DNA from: Crotalaria pallida
Lineage: Eukaryota; Streptophyta; Magnoliopsida; Fabales; Fabaceae
DNA length: 64,000 nt
NCBI GenBank assembly: GCA_037953625.1
Contig: CM075649.1
Coordinates: 69,161,290-69,225,289, forward strand
Direction of reading: 5' to 3'
Shown piece by piece: positions 28,147 through 41,400 of this stretch. Positions within the stretch are counted from its first letter, which is position 1. Each line of letters begins with the position of its first letter. Position numbers and translations under genes: made by a program. The notes below the pieces were generated by a model. It was not told the origin of the DNA and searched no databases. It saw only the letters and a list, made by a program, of their open reading frames with translations.

Positions 28147-31100
28147 ATTCTAAAGGCTTAGAATGGTCTAGGAATGTGTATTAGGACTTATAAGAACCAT
28201 TAGAATGATCCTAAACATTGCTCGGTACCCCAAAGGACGTAGAGGGTGTAGCACGAGTCCTTCGAGGTTCTAACAAGTGTAGAATGGTTAAGAGTGTATT
28301 CTAAAGGCTTAGAATGGTCTAGGAATATGTATTTGGACTTATAAGAACCATTAGAATGATCCTAAACAATGCTTGAGTCCCCAAGGGAAGTAGAGTGTGT
28401 CGCATGAGTCCTTGGAGGTTCTAACAAGTGTAGAATATTTAAGAGAGTATTCTAAAGGCTTAGAATGGTCTAGGAATGTGTATTAGGACTTATAAGAACC
28501 ATTAGAATTATCCTAAACATTGCTTGGTACCCCAAAGGACGTAGAGGGTGTAGCACGAGTCCTTGGAGGTTCTAACAAGTGTAGAATGGTTAAGAGAGTA
28601 TTCTAAAGGCTTATAATGGTCTAGGAATATGTATTTGGACTTATATGAACCATTAGAATGATCCTAAACAATACTTGACTCCCCAAGGGACGTAGAGGGT
28701 GTAGCATGAGTCCTTGGAGGTTCTAACAAGTGTAGAATGGTTAAGAGAGTATTCTTAAGGCTTAGAATGGTCTAGGAAGGTGTATTAGGACTTGTAAGAA
28801 CCATTAGAATGATCCTAAACATTGCTTGGTACACCAAGGGATGTAGAGGGTGTAGCACGAGTCCTTGGATGTTCTAACAAGTGTAGAATGGTTAAGAGAG
28901 TATTCTAAAGGCTTAGAATGGTCTAGGAATGTTTATTAGGACTTATAAGAACCATTAGAATGATCCTAAACAATACTTGAGTCCTCAAAGGACATAGAGG
29001 GTGTAGCACGAGTCCTTGGAGGTTTTAACAAGTGTATAATGGTTAAGAGAGTATTCTAAAGGCTTAGAATCTAGGAATGTGCATTAGGACTTAAAAGAAC
29101 TATTAGAATGATCCTAAACATTGTTTGGTACACCAAGGGACGTAGAGGGTGTAGCACGAGTCCTTGGATGTTCTAACAAGTGTAGAATGGTAAAGAGAGT
29201 ATTCTAAAGGCTTAGAATGGTCTAGGAATGTGTATTAGGACTTATAAGAACCATTAGAATGATCCTAAACATTGCTCGGTACCCCAAGTGACGTAGAGGG
29301 TGTAGCACAAGTCCTTGGAGGTTCTAACAAGTGTAGAATGGTTAAGAGAGTATTCTAAAGGCTTAGAATGGTCTAGGAATATGTATTTGGACTTATAAGA
29401 ACCATTAGAATGATCCTAAACAATGCTTGAGTCCCCAAGGGACGTAGAGCGTGTAGCATGAGTCCTTGGAGGTTCTAACAAGTGTAGAATGGTTAAGAGA
29501 GTATTCTAAAGGCTTAGAATGGTCTAGGAATGTGTATTAGGACTTATAAGAACCATTAGAATGATCCTAAACAATGCTTGGTACACCAAGGGATATAGAG
29601 GGTGTAGCACGAGTCCTTGGATGTTCTAACAAGTGTAGAATGGTTAAGAGAGTATTCTAAAGGCTTTGAATGGTCTAGGAATGTTTATTAGGACTTATAA
29701 GAACCATTAGAATGATCCTAAACATTGCTCGGTACCCCAAGTGACGTAGAGGGTGTAGCATGAGTCCTTGGAGGTTCTAACAAGTGTAGAATGGTTAAGA
29801 GAGTAATCTAAAGGCTTAGAATGGTCTAGGAATCTGTATTTGGACTTATAAGAACCATTAGAATGATCCTAAAATATGCTTGAGTCCCCAAGGGACGTAG
29901 AGCGTGTAGCATGAGTCCTTGGAGGTTCTAACAAGTGTAGAATAGTTAAGAGAGTATTCTAAAGGCTTAGAATGGTCTAGTAATATGTATTTGGACTTAT
30001 AAGCACCATTAGAATGATCCTAAACAATGCTTGAGTCCCCAAGGGACGTAGAGCGTGTAGCATGAGTCCTTGGAGGTTCTAACAAGTGTAGAATGGTTAA
30101 GAGAGTATTCTAAAGGCTTAGAATGGTCTAGGAATGTGTATTAGGACTTATAAGAACCATTAGAATGATCCTAAACAATGCTTGGTACACCAAGGGATAT
30201 AGAGGGTGTAGCACGAGTCCTTGGATGTTCTAACAAGTGTAGAATGGTTAAGAGAGTATTCTAAAGGCTTTGAATGGTCTAGGAATGTTTATTAGGACTT
30301 ATAAGAACCATTAGAATGATCCTAAACATTGCTCGGTACCCCAAGTGACGTAGAGGGTGTAGCATGAGTCCTTGGAGGTTCTAACAAGTGTAGAATGGTT
30401 AAGAGAGTATTCTAAAGGCTTAGAATGGTCTAGGAATGTGTATTAGGACTTATAAGAACCATTAGAATGATCCTAAACATTGCTTGGTAACCCAAAGGAC
30501 GTAGAGGGTGTAGCACGAGTCCTTGGAGGTTCTAACAAGTGTAGAATGGTTAAGAGAGTATTCTAAAGGCTTAGAATGGTCTAGGAATATGTATTTGGAC
30601 TTATAAGAACCATTAGAATGATCCTAAACAATGCTTGAGTCCCCAAGGGACGTAGAGCGTGTTGCATGAGTCCTTGGAGGTTCTAACAAGTGTAGAATAG
30701 TTAAGAGAGTATTCTAAAGGCTTAGAATGGTCTAGTAATATGTATTTGGACTTATAAGCACCATTAGAATGATCCTAAACAATGCTTGAGTCCCCAAGGG
30801 ACGTAGAGCGTGTAGCATGAGTCCTTGGAGGTTCTAACAAGTGTAGAATGGTTAAGAGAGTATTCTAAAGGCTTAGAATGGTCTAGGAATGTGTATTAGG
30901 ACTTATAAGAACCATTAGAATGATCCTAAACAATGCTTGGTACACCAAGGGATATAGAGGGTGTAGCACGAGTCCTTGGATGTTCTAACAAGTGTAGAAT
31001 GGTTAAGAGAGTATTCTAAAGGCTTTGAATGGTCTAGGAATGTTTATTAGGACTTATAAGAACCATTAGAATGATCCTAAACATTGCTCGGTACCCCAAG

Positions 31101-33769
31101 TGACGTAGAGGGTGTAGCATGAGTCCTTGGAGGTTCTAACAAGTGTAGAATGGTTAAGAGAGTATTCTAAAGGCTTAGAATGGTCTAGGAATCTGTATTT
31201 GGACTTATAAGAACCATTAGAATGATCCTAAACAATGCTTGAGTCCCCAAGGGACGTAGAGCGTGTAGCATGAGTCCTTGGAGGTTCTAACAAGTGTAGA
31301 ATAGTTAAGAGAGTATTCTAAAGGCTTAGAATGGTCTAGTAATATGTATTTGGACTTATAAGCACCATTAGAATGATCCTAAACAATGCTTGAGTCCCCA
31401 AGGGACGTAGAGCGTGTAGCATGAGTCCTTGGAGGTTCTAACAAGTGTAGAATGGTTAAGAGAGTATTCTAAAGGCTTAGAATGGTCTAGGAATGTGTAT
31501 TAGGACTTATAAGAACCATTAGAATGATCCTAAACAATGCTTGGTACACCAAGGGATATAGAGGGTGTAGCACGAGTCCTTGGATGTTCTAACAAGTGTA
31601 GAATGGTTAAGAGAGTATTCTAAAGGCTTTGAATGGTCTAGGAATGTTTATTAGGACTTATAAGAACCATTAGAATGATCCTAAACATTGCTCGGTACCC
31701 CAAGTGACGTAGAGGGTGTAGCATGAGTCCTTGGAGGTTCTAACAAGTGTAGAATGGTTAAGAGAGTATTCTAAAGGCTTAGAATGGTCTAGGAATGTGT
31801 ATTAGGACTTATAAGAACCATTAGAATGATCCTAAACATTGCTTGGTAACCCAAAGGACGTAGAGGGTGTAGCACGAGTCCTTGGAGGTTCTAACAAGTG
31901 TAGAATGGTTAAGAGAGTATTCTAAAGGCTTAGAATGGTCTAGGAATATGTATTTGGACTTATATGAACCATTAGAATGATCCTAAACAATACTTGAGTC
32001 CCCAAGGGAAGTAGAGGGTGTAGCATGAGTCCTTGGAGGTTCTAACAAGTGTAGAATGGTTAAGAGAGTATTCTAAAGGCTTAGAATGGTCTAGGAAGGT
32101 GTATTAGGAATTGTAAGAACCATTAGAATGATCCTAAACATTGCTTGGTACACCAAGGGATGTAGAGGGTGTAGCACGAGTCCTTGGATGTTCTAACAAG
32201 TGTAGAATGGTTAAGAGAGTATTCTAAAGGCTTTGAATGGTCTAGGAATGTTTATTAGGACTTATAAGAACCATTAGAATGATCCTAAACATTGCTCGGT
32301 ACCCCAAGTGACGTAGAGGGTGTAGCATGAGTCCTTGGAGGTTCTAACAAGTGTAGAATGGTTAAGAGAGTATTCTAAAGGCTTAGAATGGTCTAGGAAT
32401 GTGTATTAGGACTTATAAGAACCATTAGAATGATCCTAAACATTGCTTGGTAACCCAAAGGACGTAGAGGGTGTAGCACGAGTCCTTGGAGGTTCTAACA
32501 AGTGTAGAATGGTTAAGAGAGTATTCTAAAGGCTTAGAATGGTCTAGGAATATGTATTTGGACTTATAAGAACCATTAGAATGATCCTAAACAATGCTTG
32601 AGTCCCCAAGGGACGTAGAGCGTGTAGCATGAGTCCTTGGAGGTTCTAACAAGTGTAGAATGGTTAAGAGAGTATTCTAAAGGCTTAGAATGGTCTAGGA
32701 AGGTGTATTAGGAATTGTAAGCACCATTAGAATGATCCTAAACAATGCTTGAGTCCCCAAGGGACGTAGAGCGTGTAGCATGAGTCCTTGGAGGTTCTAA
32801 CAAGTGTAGAATGGTTAAGAGAGTATTCTAAAGGCTTAGAATGGTCTAGGAATGTGTATTAGGACTTATAAGAACCATTAGAATGATCCTAAACAATGCT
32901 TGGTACACCAAGGGATATAGAGGGTGTAGCACGAGTCCTTGGATATTCTAACAAGTGTAGAATGGTTAAGAGAGTATTCTAAAGGCTTAGAATGGTCTAG
33001 GAATGTGTATTAGGACTTATAAGAACCATTAGAATGATCCTAAACATTGCTCGGTACCCCAAGTGACGTAGAGGGTGTAGCATGAGTCCTTGGAGGTTCT
33101 AACAAGTGTAGAATGGTTAAGAGAGTATTCTAAAGGCTTAGAATGGTCTAGGAATCTGTATTTGGACTTATAAGAACCATTAGAATGATCCTAAACAATG
33201 CTTGAGTCCCCAAGGGACGTAGAGCGTGTAGCATGAGTCCTTGGAGGTTCTAACAAGTGTAGAATAGTTAAGAGAGTATTCTAAAGGCTTAGAATGGTCT
33301 AGTAATATGTATTTGGACTTATAAGCACCATTAGAATGATCCTAAACAATGCTTGAGTCCCCAAGGGACGTAGAGCGTGTAGCATGAGTCCTTGGAGGTT
33401 CTAACAAGTGTAGAATGGTTAAGAGAGTATTCTAAAGGCTTAGAATGGTCTAGGAATGTGTATTAGGACTTATAAGAACCATTAGAATGATCCTAAACAA
33501 TGCTTGGTACACCAAGGGATATAGAGGGTGTAGCACGAGTCCTTGGATGTTCTAACAAGTGTAGAATGGTTAAGAGAGTATTCTAAAGGCTTAGAATGGT
33601 CTAGGAATGTTTATTAGGACTTATAAGAACCATTAGAATGATCCTAAACATTGCTCGGTACCCCAAGTGACGTAGAGGGTGTAGCATGAGTCCTTGGAGG
33701 TTCTAACAAGTGTAGAATGGTTAAGAGAGTATTCTAAAGGCTTAGAATGGTCTAGGAATGTGTATTAGG

Positions 33770-33830
33770 ACTTATAAGAACCATTAGAATGATCCTAAAC
33801 ATTGCTCGGTACCCAAAGGACGTAGAGGGT
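33770..33830 (+). repeat. Chimeric B/E core with one-base deletion
   Basis: The core reads ctcggtacccaaagg: left half as in B (ctcggtac), right half as in the ggtaaccc E variant (acccaaagg), with one c fewer than either ctcggtacccc or cttggtacccc. It is best read as a recombination or conversion junction inside the core. Confidence 0.65.
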
Positions 33831-34333
33831 GTAGCACGAGTCCTTGGAGGTTCTAACAAGTGTAGAATGGTTAAGAGAGTATTCTAAAGGCTTAGAATGG
33901 TCTAGGAATATGTATTTGGACTTATATGAACCATTAGAATGATCCTAAACAATACTTGAGTCCCCAAGGGAAGTAGAGGGTGTAGCATGAGTCCTTGGAG
34001 GTTCTAACAAGTGTAGAATGGTTAAGAGAGTATTCTAAAGGCTTAGAATGGTCTAGGAAGGTGTATTAGGAATTGTAAGAACCATTAGAATGATCCTAAA
34101 CATTGCTTGGTACACCAAGGGATGTAGAGGGTGTAGCACGAGTCCTTGGATGTTCTAACAAGTGTAGAATGGTTAAGAGAGTATTCTAAAGGCTTTGAAT
34201 GGTCTAGGAATGTTTATTAGGACTTATAAGAACCATTAGAATGATCCTAAACATTGGTCGGTACCCCAAGTGACGTAGAGGGTGTAGCACGAGTCCTTGG
34301 AGGTTCTAACAAGTGTAGAATGGTTAAGAGAGT

Positions 34334-34489
34334 ATTCTAAAGGCTTTGAATGGTCTAGGAATGTTTATTAGGACTTATAAGAACCATTAGAATAGTTCTT
34401 ATAAGTCCAATACTTGAGTCCCCAAGGGAAGTAGAGGGTGTAGCATGAGTCCTTGGAGGTTCTAACAAGTGTAGAATGGTTAAGAGAGT
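34334..34489 (+). repeat. 156-bp monomer with a fold-back inverted segment
   Basis: In this monomer ggacttataagaac (34371-34384) is followed after ten bases by its exact reverse complement gttcttataagtcc (34395-34408). The inserted inverted segment replaces gatcctaaac of a normal monomer, making it five bases longer. To the left the monomer looks like the ggctttgaatgg class with tgtttattagg. To the right it continues as an aatacttgagtcccc monomer with gaagtagag. It is the only inverted piece of satellite I found in the window. Confidence 0.93.
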
Positions 34490-34524
34490 ATTCTAAAGGC
34501 TTAGAATGGTCTAGGAAGGTGTAT

Positions 34525-37382
34525 TTGGACTTATAAGCACCATTAGAATGATCCTAAACAATGCTTGAGTCCCCAAGGGACGTAGAGCGTGTAGCATGAG
34601 TCCTTGGAGGTTCTAACAAGTGTAGAATGGTTAAGAGAGTATTCTAAAGGCTTAGAATGGTCTAGGAATGTGTATTAGGACTTATAAGAACCATTAGAAT
34701 GATCCTAAACAATGCTTGGTACACCAAGGGATATAGAGGGTGTAGCACGAGTCCTTGGATGTTCTAACAAGTGTAGAATGGTTAAGAGAGTATTCTAAAG
34801 GCTTTGAATGGTCTAGGAATGTTTATTAGGACTTATAAGAACCATTAGAATGATCCTAAACATTGCTCGGTACCCCAAGTGACGTAGAGGGTGTAGCATG
34901 AGTCCTTGGAGGTTCTAACAAGTGTAGAATGGTTAAGAGAGTATTCTAAAGGCTTAGAATGGTCTAGGAATGTGTATTAGGACTTATAAGAACCATTAGA
35001 ATGATCCTAAACATTGCTTGGTAACCCAAAGGACGTAGAGGGTGTAGCACGAGTCCTTGGAGGTTCTAACAAGTGTAGAATGGTTAAGAGAGTATTCTAA
35101 AGGCTTAGAATGGTCTAGGAATATGTATTTGGACTCTTATATGAACCATTAGAATGATCCTAAACAATACTTGAGTCCCCATGGGAAGTAGAGGGTGTAG
35201 CATGAGTCCTTGGAGGTTCTAACAAGTGTAGAATGGTTAAGAGAGTATTCTAAAGGCTTAGAATGGTCTAGGAATGTGTATTAGGACTTATAAGAACCAT
35301 TAGAATGATCCTAAACATTTCTTGGTACACCAAGGGATGTAGAGGGTGTAGCACGAGTCCTTGGATGTTCTAACAAGTGTAGAATGGTTAAGAGAGTATT
35401 CTAAAGGCTTAGAATGGTTTAGGAATGTTTATTAGGACTTATAAGAAACATTAGAATGATCCTAAACAATACTTGAGTCCTCAAGGGACATAGAGGGTGT
35501 AGCACGAGTCCTTCGAGGTTTTAACAATTGTATAATGGTTAAGAGAGTATTCTAAAGGCTTAGAATCTAGGAATGTGTATTAGGACTTATAAGAACTATT
35601 AGAATGATCCTAAACATTGCTTGGTACACCAAGGGACGTAGAGGGTGTAGCACGAGTCCTTGGATGTTTTAACAAGTGTAGAATGGTTAAGAGAGTATTC
35701 TAAAGGCTTAGAATGGTCTAGGAATGTGTTTTAGGACTTATAAGAACCATTAGAATGATCCTAAACATTGCTCGATACCCCAAGTGACGTAGAGGGTGTA
35801 GCATGAGTCCTTGGAGGTTCTAACAAGTGTAGAATGGTTAAGAGAGTATTCTAAAGGCTTAAAATGGTCTAGGAATGTGTATTAGGACTTATAAGAACCA
35901 TTAGAATGATCCTAAACATTGCTTGGTACCCCAGAGGACGTAGAGGGTGTAACACGAGTCCTTGGAGGTTCTAACAAGTGTAGAATAGTTAAGAGAGTAT
36001 TCTAAAGGCTTAGAATGGTCTAGTAATATGTATTTGGACTTATAAGCACCATTAGAATGATCCTAAACAATGCTTGAGTCCCCAAGGGACGTAGAGCGTG
36101 TAGCATGAGTCCTTGGAGGTTCTAACAAGTGTAGAATGGTTAAGAGAGTATTCTAAAGGCTTAGAATGGTCTAGGAATGTGTATTAGGACTTATAAGAAC
36201 CATTAGAATGATCCTAAACAATGCTTGGTACACCAAGGGATATAGAGGGTGTAGCACGAGTCCTTGGATGTTCTAACAAGTGTAGAATGGTTAAGAGAGT
36301 ATTCTAAAGGCTTTGAATGGTCTAGGAATGTTTATTAGGACTTATAAGAACCATTAGAATGATCCTAAACATTGCTCGGTACCCCAAGTGACGTAGAGGG
36401 TGTAGCATGAGTCCTTGGAGGTTCTAACAAGTGTAGAATGGTTAAGATAGTATTCTAAAGGCTTAGAATGGTCTAGGAATCTGTATTTGGACTTATAAGA
36501 ACCATTAGAATGATCCTAAACAATGCTTGAGTCCCCAAGGGACGTAGAGCATGTAGCATGAGTCCTTGGAGGTTCTAACAAGTGTAGAATAGTTAAGAGA
36601 GTATTCTAAAGGCTTAGAATGGTCTAGTAATATGTATTTGGACTTATAAGCACCATTAGAATGATCCTAAACAATGCTTGAGTCCCCAAGGGACGTAGAG
36701 CGTGTAGCATGAGTCCTTGGAGGTTCTAACAAGTGTAGAATGGTTAAGAGAGTATTCTAAAGGCTTAGAATGGTCTAGGAATGTGTATTAGGACTTATAA
36801 GAACCATTAGAATGATCCTAAACAATGCTTGGTACACCAAGGGATATAGAGGGTGTAGCACGAGTCCTTGGATGTTCTAACAAGTGTAGAATGGTTAAGA
36901 GAGTATTCTAAAGGCTTTGAATGGTCTAGGAATGTTTATTAGGACTTATAAGAACCATTAGAATGATCCTAAACATTGCTCGGTACCCCAAGTGACGTAG
37001 AGGGTGTAGCATGAGTCCTTGGAGGTTCTAACAAGTGTAGAATGGTTAAGAGAGTATTCTAAAGGCTTAGAATGGTCTAGGAATGTGTATTAGGACTTAT
37101 AAGAACCATTAGAATGATCCTAAACATTGCTTGGTAACCCAAAGGACGTAGAGGGTGTAGCACGAGTCCTTGGAGGTTCTAACAAGTGTAGAATGGTTAA
37201 GAGAGTATTCTAAAGGCTTAGAATGGTCTAGGAATATGTATTTGGACTTATATGAACCATTAGAATGATCCTAAACAATACTTGAGTCCCCATGGGAAGT
37301 AGAGGGTGTAGCATGAGTCCTTGGAGGTTCTAACAAGTGTAGAATGGTTAAGAGAGTATTCTAAAGGCTTAGAATGGTCTAG
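34525..37382 (+). repeat. 14-mer offset duplication (2,111-2,113 bp)
   Basis: About 34525-35270 recurs at about 36638-37382. ggtaaccc lies at 35020 and 37133, and the C-like ccccatgggaagtag at 35178 and 37289. The offset drops from 2,113 to 2,111 because only the first copy has the two-base insertion ggactcttat near 35131. The sequence between the copies holds A, short D, B and tagtaatatg C monomers like those of the neighbouring blocks. Confidence 0.72.
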
Positions 37383-37794
37383 GAAGGTGTATTAGGAATT
37401 GTAAGAACCATTAGAATGATCCTAAACATTGCTTGGTACACCAAGGGATGTAGAGGGTGTAGCACGAGTCCTTGGATGTTCTAACAAGTGTAGAATGGTT
37501 AAGAGAGTATTCTAAAGGCTTTGAATGGTCTAGGAATGTTTATTAGGACTTATAAGAACCATTAGAATGATCCTAAACATTGGTCGGTACCCCAAGTGAC
37601 GTAGAGGGTGTAGCACGAGTCCTTGGAGGTTCTAACAAGTGTAGAATGGTTAAGAGAGTATTCTAAAGGCTTAGAATGGTCTAGGAATATGTATTTGGAC
37701 TTATAAGAACCATTAGAATGATCCTAAACAATGCTTGAGTCCCCAAGGGACGTAGAGCGTGTAGCATGAGTCCTTGGAGGTTCTAACAAGTGTA

Positions 37795-37865
37795 GAATGG
37801 TTAAGAGAGTGTATTCTAAAGGCTTAGAATGGTCTAGGAATGTGTATTAGGACTTATAGAACCAT
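37795..37865 (+). repeat. Monomer junction with gt duplication and a nearby deletion
   Basis: gagagtgtattc near 37805 has two extra bases compared with gagagtattc, and gacttatagaacc near 37851 lacks one a. Two indels within 60 bp are unusual in this array, where most monomers keep exactly 151 bp. Confidence 0.75.
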
Positions 37866-38464
37866 TAGAATGATCCTAAACATTGCTTGGTACCCCAAAG
37901 GACGTAGAGGGTGTAACACGAGTCCTTGGAGGTTCTATCAAGTGTAGAAAGGTTAAGAGAGTATTCTAAAGGCTTAGAATGGTCTAGTAATATGTATTTG
38001 GACTTATAAGAACCATTAGAATGATCCTAAAGAATGCTTGAGTCCCCAAGGGAAGTAGAGCGTGTAGCATGAGTCCTTGGAGGTTCTAACAAGTGTAGAA
38101 TGGTTAAGAGAGTATTCTAAAGGCTTAGAATGGTCTAGGAATGTGTATTAGGACTTATAAGAACCATTAGAATGATCCTAAACATTTCTTGGTACACCAA
38201 GGGATGTAGAGGGTGTAGCACGAGTCCTTGGATGTTCTAACAAGTGTAGAATGGTTAAGAGAGTATTCTAAAGGCTTAGAATGGTCTAGGAATGTTTATT
38301 AGGACTTATAAGAACCATTAGAATGATCCTAAACAATACTTGAGTCCTCAAGGGACATAGAGGGTGTAGCACGAGTCCTTCGAGGTTTTAACAAGTGTAT
38401 AATGGTTAAGAGAGTATTCTATAGGCTTAGAATCTAGGAATGTGTATTAGGACTTATAAGAACT

Positions 38465-41400
38465 ATTAGAATGATCCTAAACATTGCTTGGTACACCAAG
38501 GGACGTAGAGGGTGTAGCACGAGTCCTTGGATGTTTTAACAAGTGTAGAATGGTTAAGAGAGTATTCTAAAGGCTTAGAATGGTCTAGGAATGTGTTTTA
38601 GGACTTATAAGAACCATTAGAATGATCCTAAGCATTGCTCGATACCCCAAGTGACGTAGAGGGTGTAGCATGAGTCCTTGGAGGTTCTAACAAGTGTAGA
38701 ATGGTTAAGAGAGTATTCTAAAGGCTTAAAATGGTCTAGGAATGTGTATTAGGACTTATAAGAACCATTAGAATGATCCTAAACATTGCTTGGTACCCCA
38801 GAGGACGTAGAGGGTGTAACACGAGTCCTTGGAGGTTCTATCAAGTGTAGAAAGGTTAAGAGAGTATTCTAAAGGATTAGAATGGTCTAGTAATATGTAT
38901 TTGGACTTATAAGAACCATTAGAATTATCCTAAAGAATGCTTGAGTCCCCAAGGGAAGTAGAGCGTGTAGCATGAGTCCTTGGAGGTTCTAACAAGTGTA
39001 GAATGGTTAAGAGAGTATTCTAAAGGCTTAGAATGGTCTAGGAATGTGTATTAGGACTTATAAGAACCATTAGAATGATCCTAAACATTTCTTGCTACAC
39101 CAAGGGATGTAGAGGGTGTAGCACGAGTCCTTGGATGTTCTAACAAGTGTAGAATGGTTAAGAGAGTATTCTAAAGGCTTAGAATGGTCTAGTAATATGT
39201 ATTTGGACTTATAAGAACCATTAGAATGATCCTAAACATTGCTCGGTACCCCAAGTGACGTAGAGGGTGTAGCACGAGTCCTTGAATGTTCTAACAAGTG
39301 TAGAATGGTTAAGAGAGTATTCTAAAGGCTTAGAATGGTCTAGGAATGTGTATTAGGACTTATAAGAACCATTAGAATGATCCTAAACATTGCTCGGTAC
39401 CCCAAGTGACGTAGAGGGTGTAGCACGAGTCCTTGGAGGTTCTAAGAAGTGTAGAATGGTTAAGAGAGTATTCTAAAGGCTTAGAATGGTCTAGGAATAT
39501 GTATTTGGATTTATAAGAACCATTAGAATGATCCTAAACAATGCTTGAGTCCCCAAGGGACGTAGAGCGTGTAGCATGAGTCCTTGAAGGTTCTAACAAG
39601 TATAGAATAGTTAAGAGAGTATTCTAAAGGCTTAGAATGGTCTAGTAATATGTATTTGGACTTATAAGCACCATTAGAATGATCCTAAACAATGCTTGAG
39701 TCCCCAAGGGACGTAGAGCGTGTAACATGAGTCCTTGGAGGTTCTAACAAGTATAGAATAGTTAAGAGAGTATTCTAAAGGCTTAGAATGGTCTAGTAAT
39801 ATGTATTTGGACTTATAAGCACCATTAGAATGATCCTAAACAATGCTTGAGTCCCCAAGGGACGTAGAGCGTGTAACATGAGTCCTTGGAGGTTCTAACA
39901 AGTGTAGAATGGTTAAGAGAGTATTCTAAAGGCTTAGAATGGTCTAGGAATGTTTATTAGGACTTATAAGAACCATTAGAATGATCCTAAACATTGCTTG
40001 GTACACCAAGGGACGTAGAGGGTGTAGCACGAGTCCTTGGATGTTTTAACAAGTGTAGAATGGTTAAGAGAGTATTCTAAAGGCTTAGAATGGTCTAGGA
40101 ATGTGTTTTAGGACTTATAAGAACCATTAGAATGATCCTAAGCATTGCTCGATACCCCAAGTGACGTAGAGGGTGTAGCATGAGTCCTTGGAGGTTCTAA
40201 CAAGTGTAGAATGGTTAAGAGAGTATTCTAAAGGCTTAAAATGGTCTAGGAATGTGTATTAGGACTTATAAGAACCATTAGAATGATCCTAAACATTGCT
40301 TGGTACCCCAGAGGACGTAGAGGGTGTAACACGAGTCCTTGGAGGTTCTATCAAGTGTAGAAAGGTTAAGAGAGTATTCTAAAGGATTAGAATGGTCTAG
40401 TAATATGTATTTGGACTTATAAGAACCATTAGAATTATCCTAAAGAATGCTTGAGTCCCCAAGGGAAGTAGAGCGTGTAGCATGAGTCCTTGGAGGTTCT
40501 AACAAGTGTAGAATGGTTAAGAGAGTATTCTAAAGGCTTAGAATGGTCTAGGAATGTGTATTAGGACTTATAAGAACCATTAGAATGATCCTAAACATTT
40601 CTTGGTACACCAAGGGATGTAGAGGGTGTAGCACGAGTCCTTGGATGTTCTAACAAGTGTAGAATGGTTAAGAGAGTATTCTAAAGGCTTAGAATGGTCT
40701 AGTAATATGTATTTGGACTTATAAGAACCATTAGAATGATCCTAAACATTGCTCGGTACCCCAAGTGACGTAGAGGGTGTAGCACGAGTCCTTGAATGTT
40801 CTAACAAGTGTAGAATGGTTAAGAGAGTATTCTAAAGGCTTAGAATGGTCTAGGAATGTGTATTAGGACTTATAAGAACCATTAGAATGATCCTAAACAT
40901 TGCTCGGTACCCCAAGTGACGTAGAGGGTGTAGCACGAGTCCTTGGAGGTTCTAAGAAGTGTAGAATGGTTAAGAGAGTATTCTAAAGGCTTAGAATGGT
41001 CTAGGAATATGTATTTGGATTTATAAGAACCATTAGAATGATCCTAAACAATGCTTGAGTCCCCAAGGGACGTAGAGCGTGTAGCATGAGTCCTTGAAGG
41101 TTCTAACAAGTATAGAATAGTTAAGAGAGTATTCTAAAGGCTTAGAATGGTCTAGTAATATGTATTTGGACTTATAAGCACCATTAGAATGATCCTAAAC
41201 AATGCTTGAGTCCCCAAGGGACGTAGAGCGTGTAACATGAGTCCTTGGAGGTTCTAACAAGTATAGAATAGTTAAGAGAGTATTCTAAAGGCTTAGAATG
41301 GTCTAGTAATATGTATTTGGACTTATAAGCACCATTAGAATGATCCTAAACAATGCTTGAGTCCCCAAGGGACGTAGAGCGTGTAACATGAGTCCTTGGA

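Larger units (their letters stand above)
15600..31500 (+). repeat. Block of about 26 monomers (3.8-4.1 kb) present four times
   Basis: The rare mark ttataaagg occurs at 15681, 19621, 23433 and 27524. The spacings of 3,940, 3,812 and 4,091 bp equal 26, 25 and 27 monomers once the 174-bp and 148-bp monomers inside each interval are counted. Each block begins with the same order: tgtttattagg A monomer with ttatgagaacc, a short D monomer, B, then the 174-bp C monomer with gcgtgaagcac. Further on come cttgactcccc with attcttaagg and a short monomer with gcattaggacttaaaag or its close relatives. Internal duplications change the count from block to block. The right end of the fourth block is uncertain. 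Confidence 0.8.
26392..34520 (+). repeat. Region of 4-, 5- and 9-monomer spacings marked by ggtaaccc
   Basis: The rare E variant ggtaacccaaagg occurs at 26392, 27147, 30486, 31845 and 32449. The spacings 755, 3,339, 1,359 and 604 bp are near whole monomer counts (5, about 22, 9, 4). A second mark, tagtaatatg with ataagcacc, occurs at 29977, 30732 and 31336, spaced 755 and 604 bp. The monomer order around these is B, E with ggtaaccc, C, C with tagtaatatg, D with ggatatag, then a monomer with ggctttgaatgg. This indicates repeated small duplications of a five-to-six monomer group. It overlaps the right end of the 26-monomer block. Confidence 0.7.
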
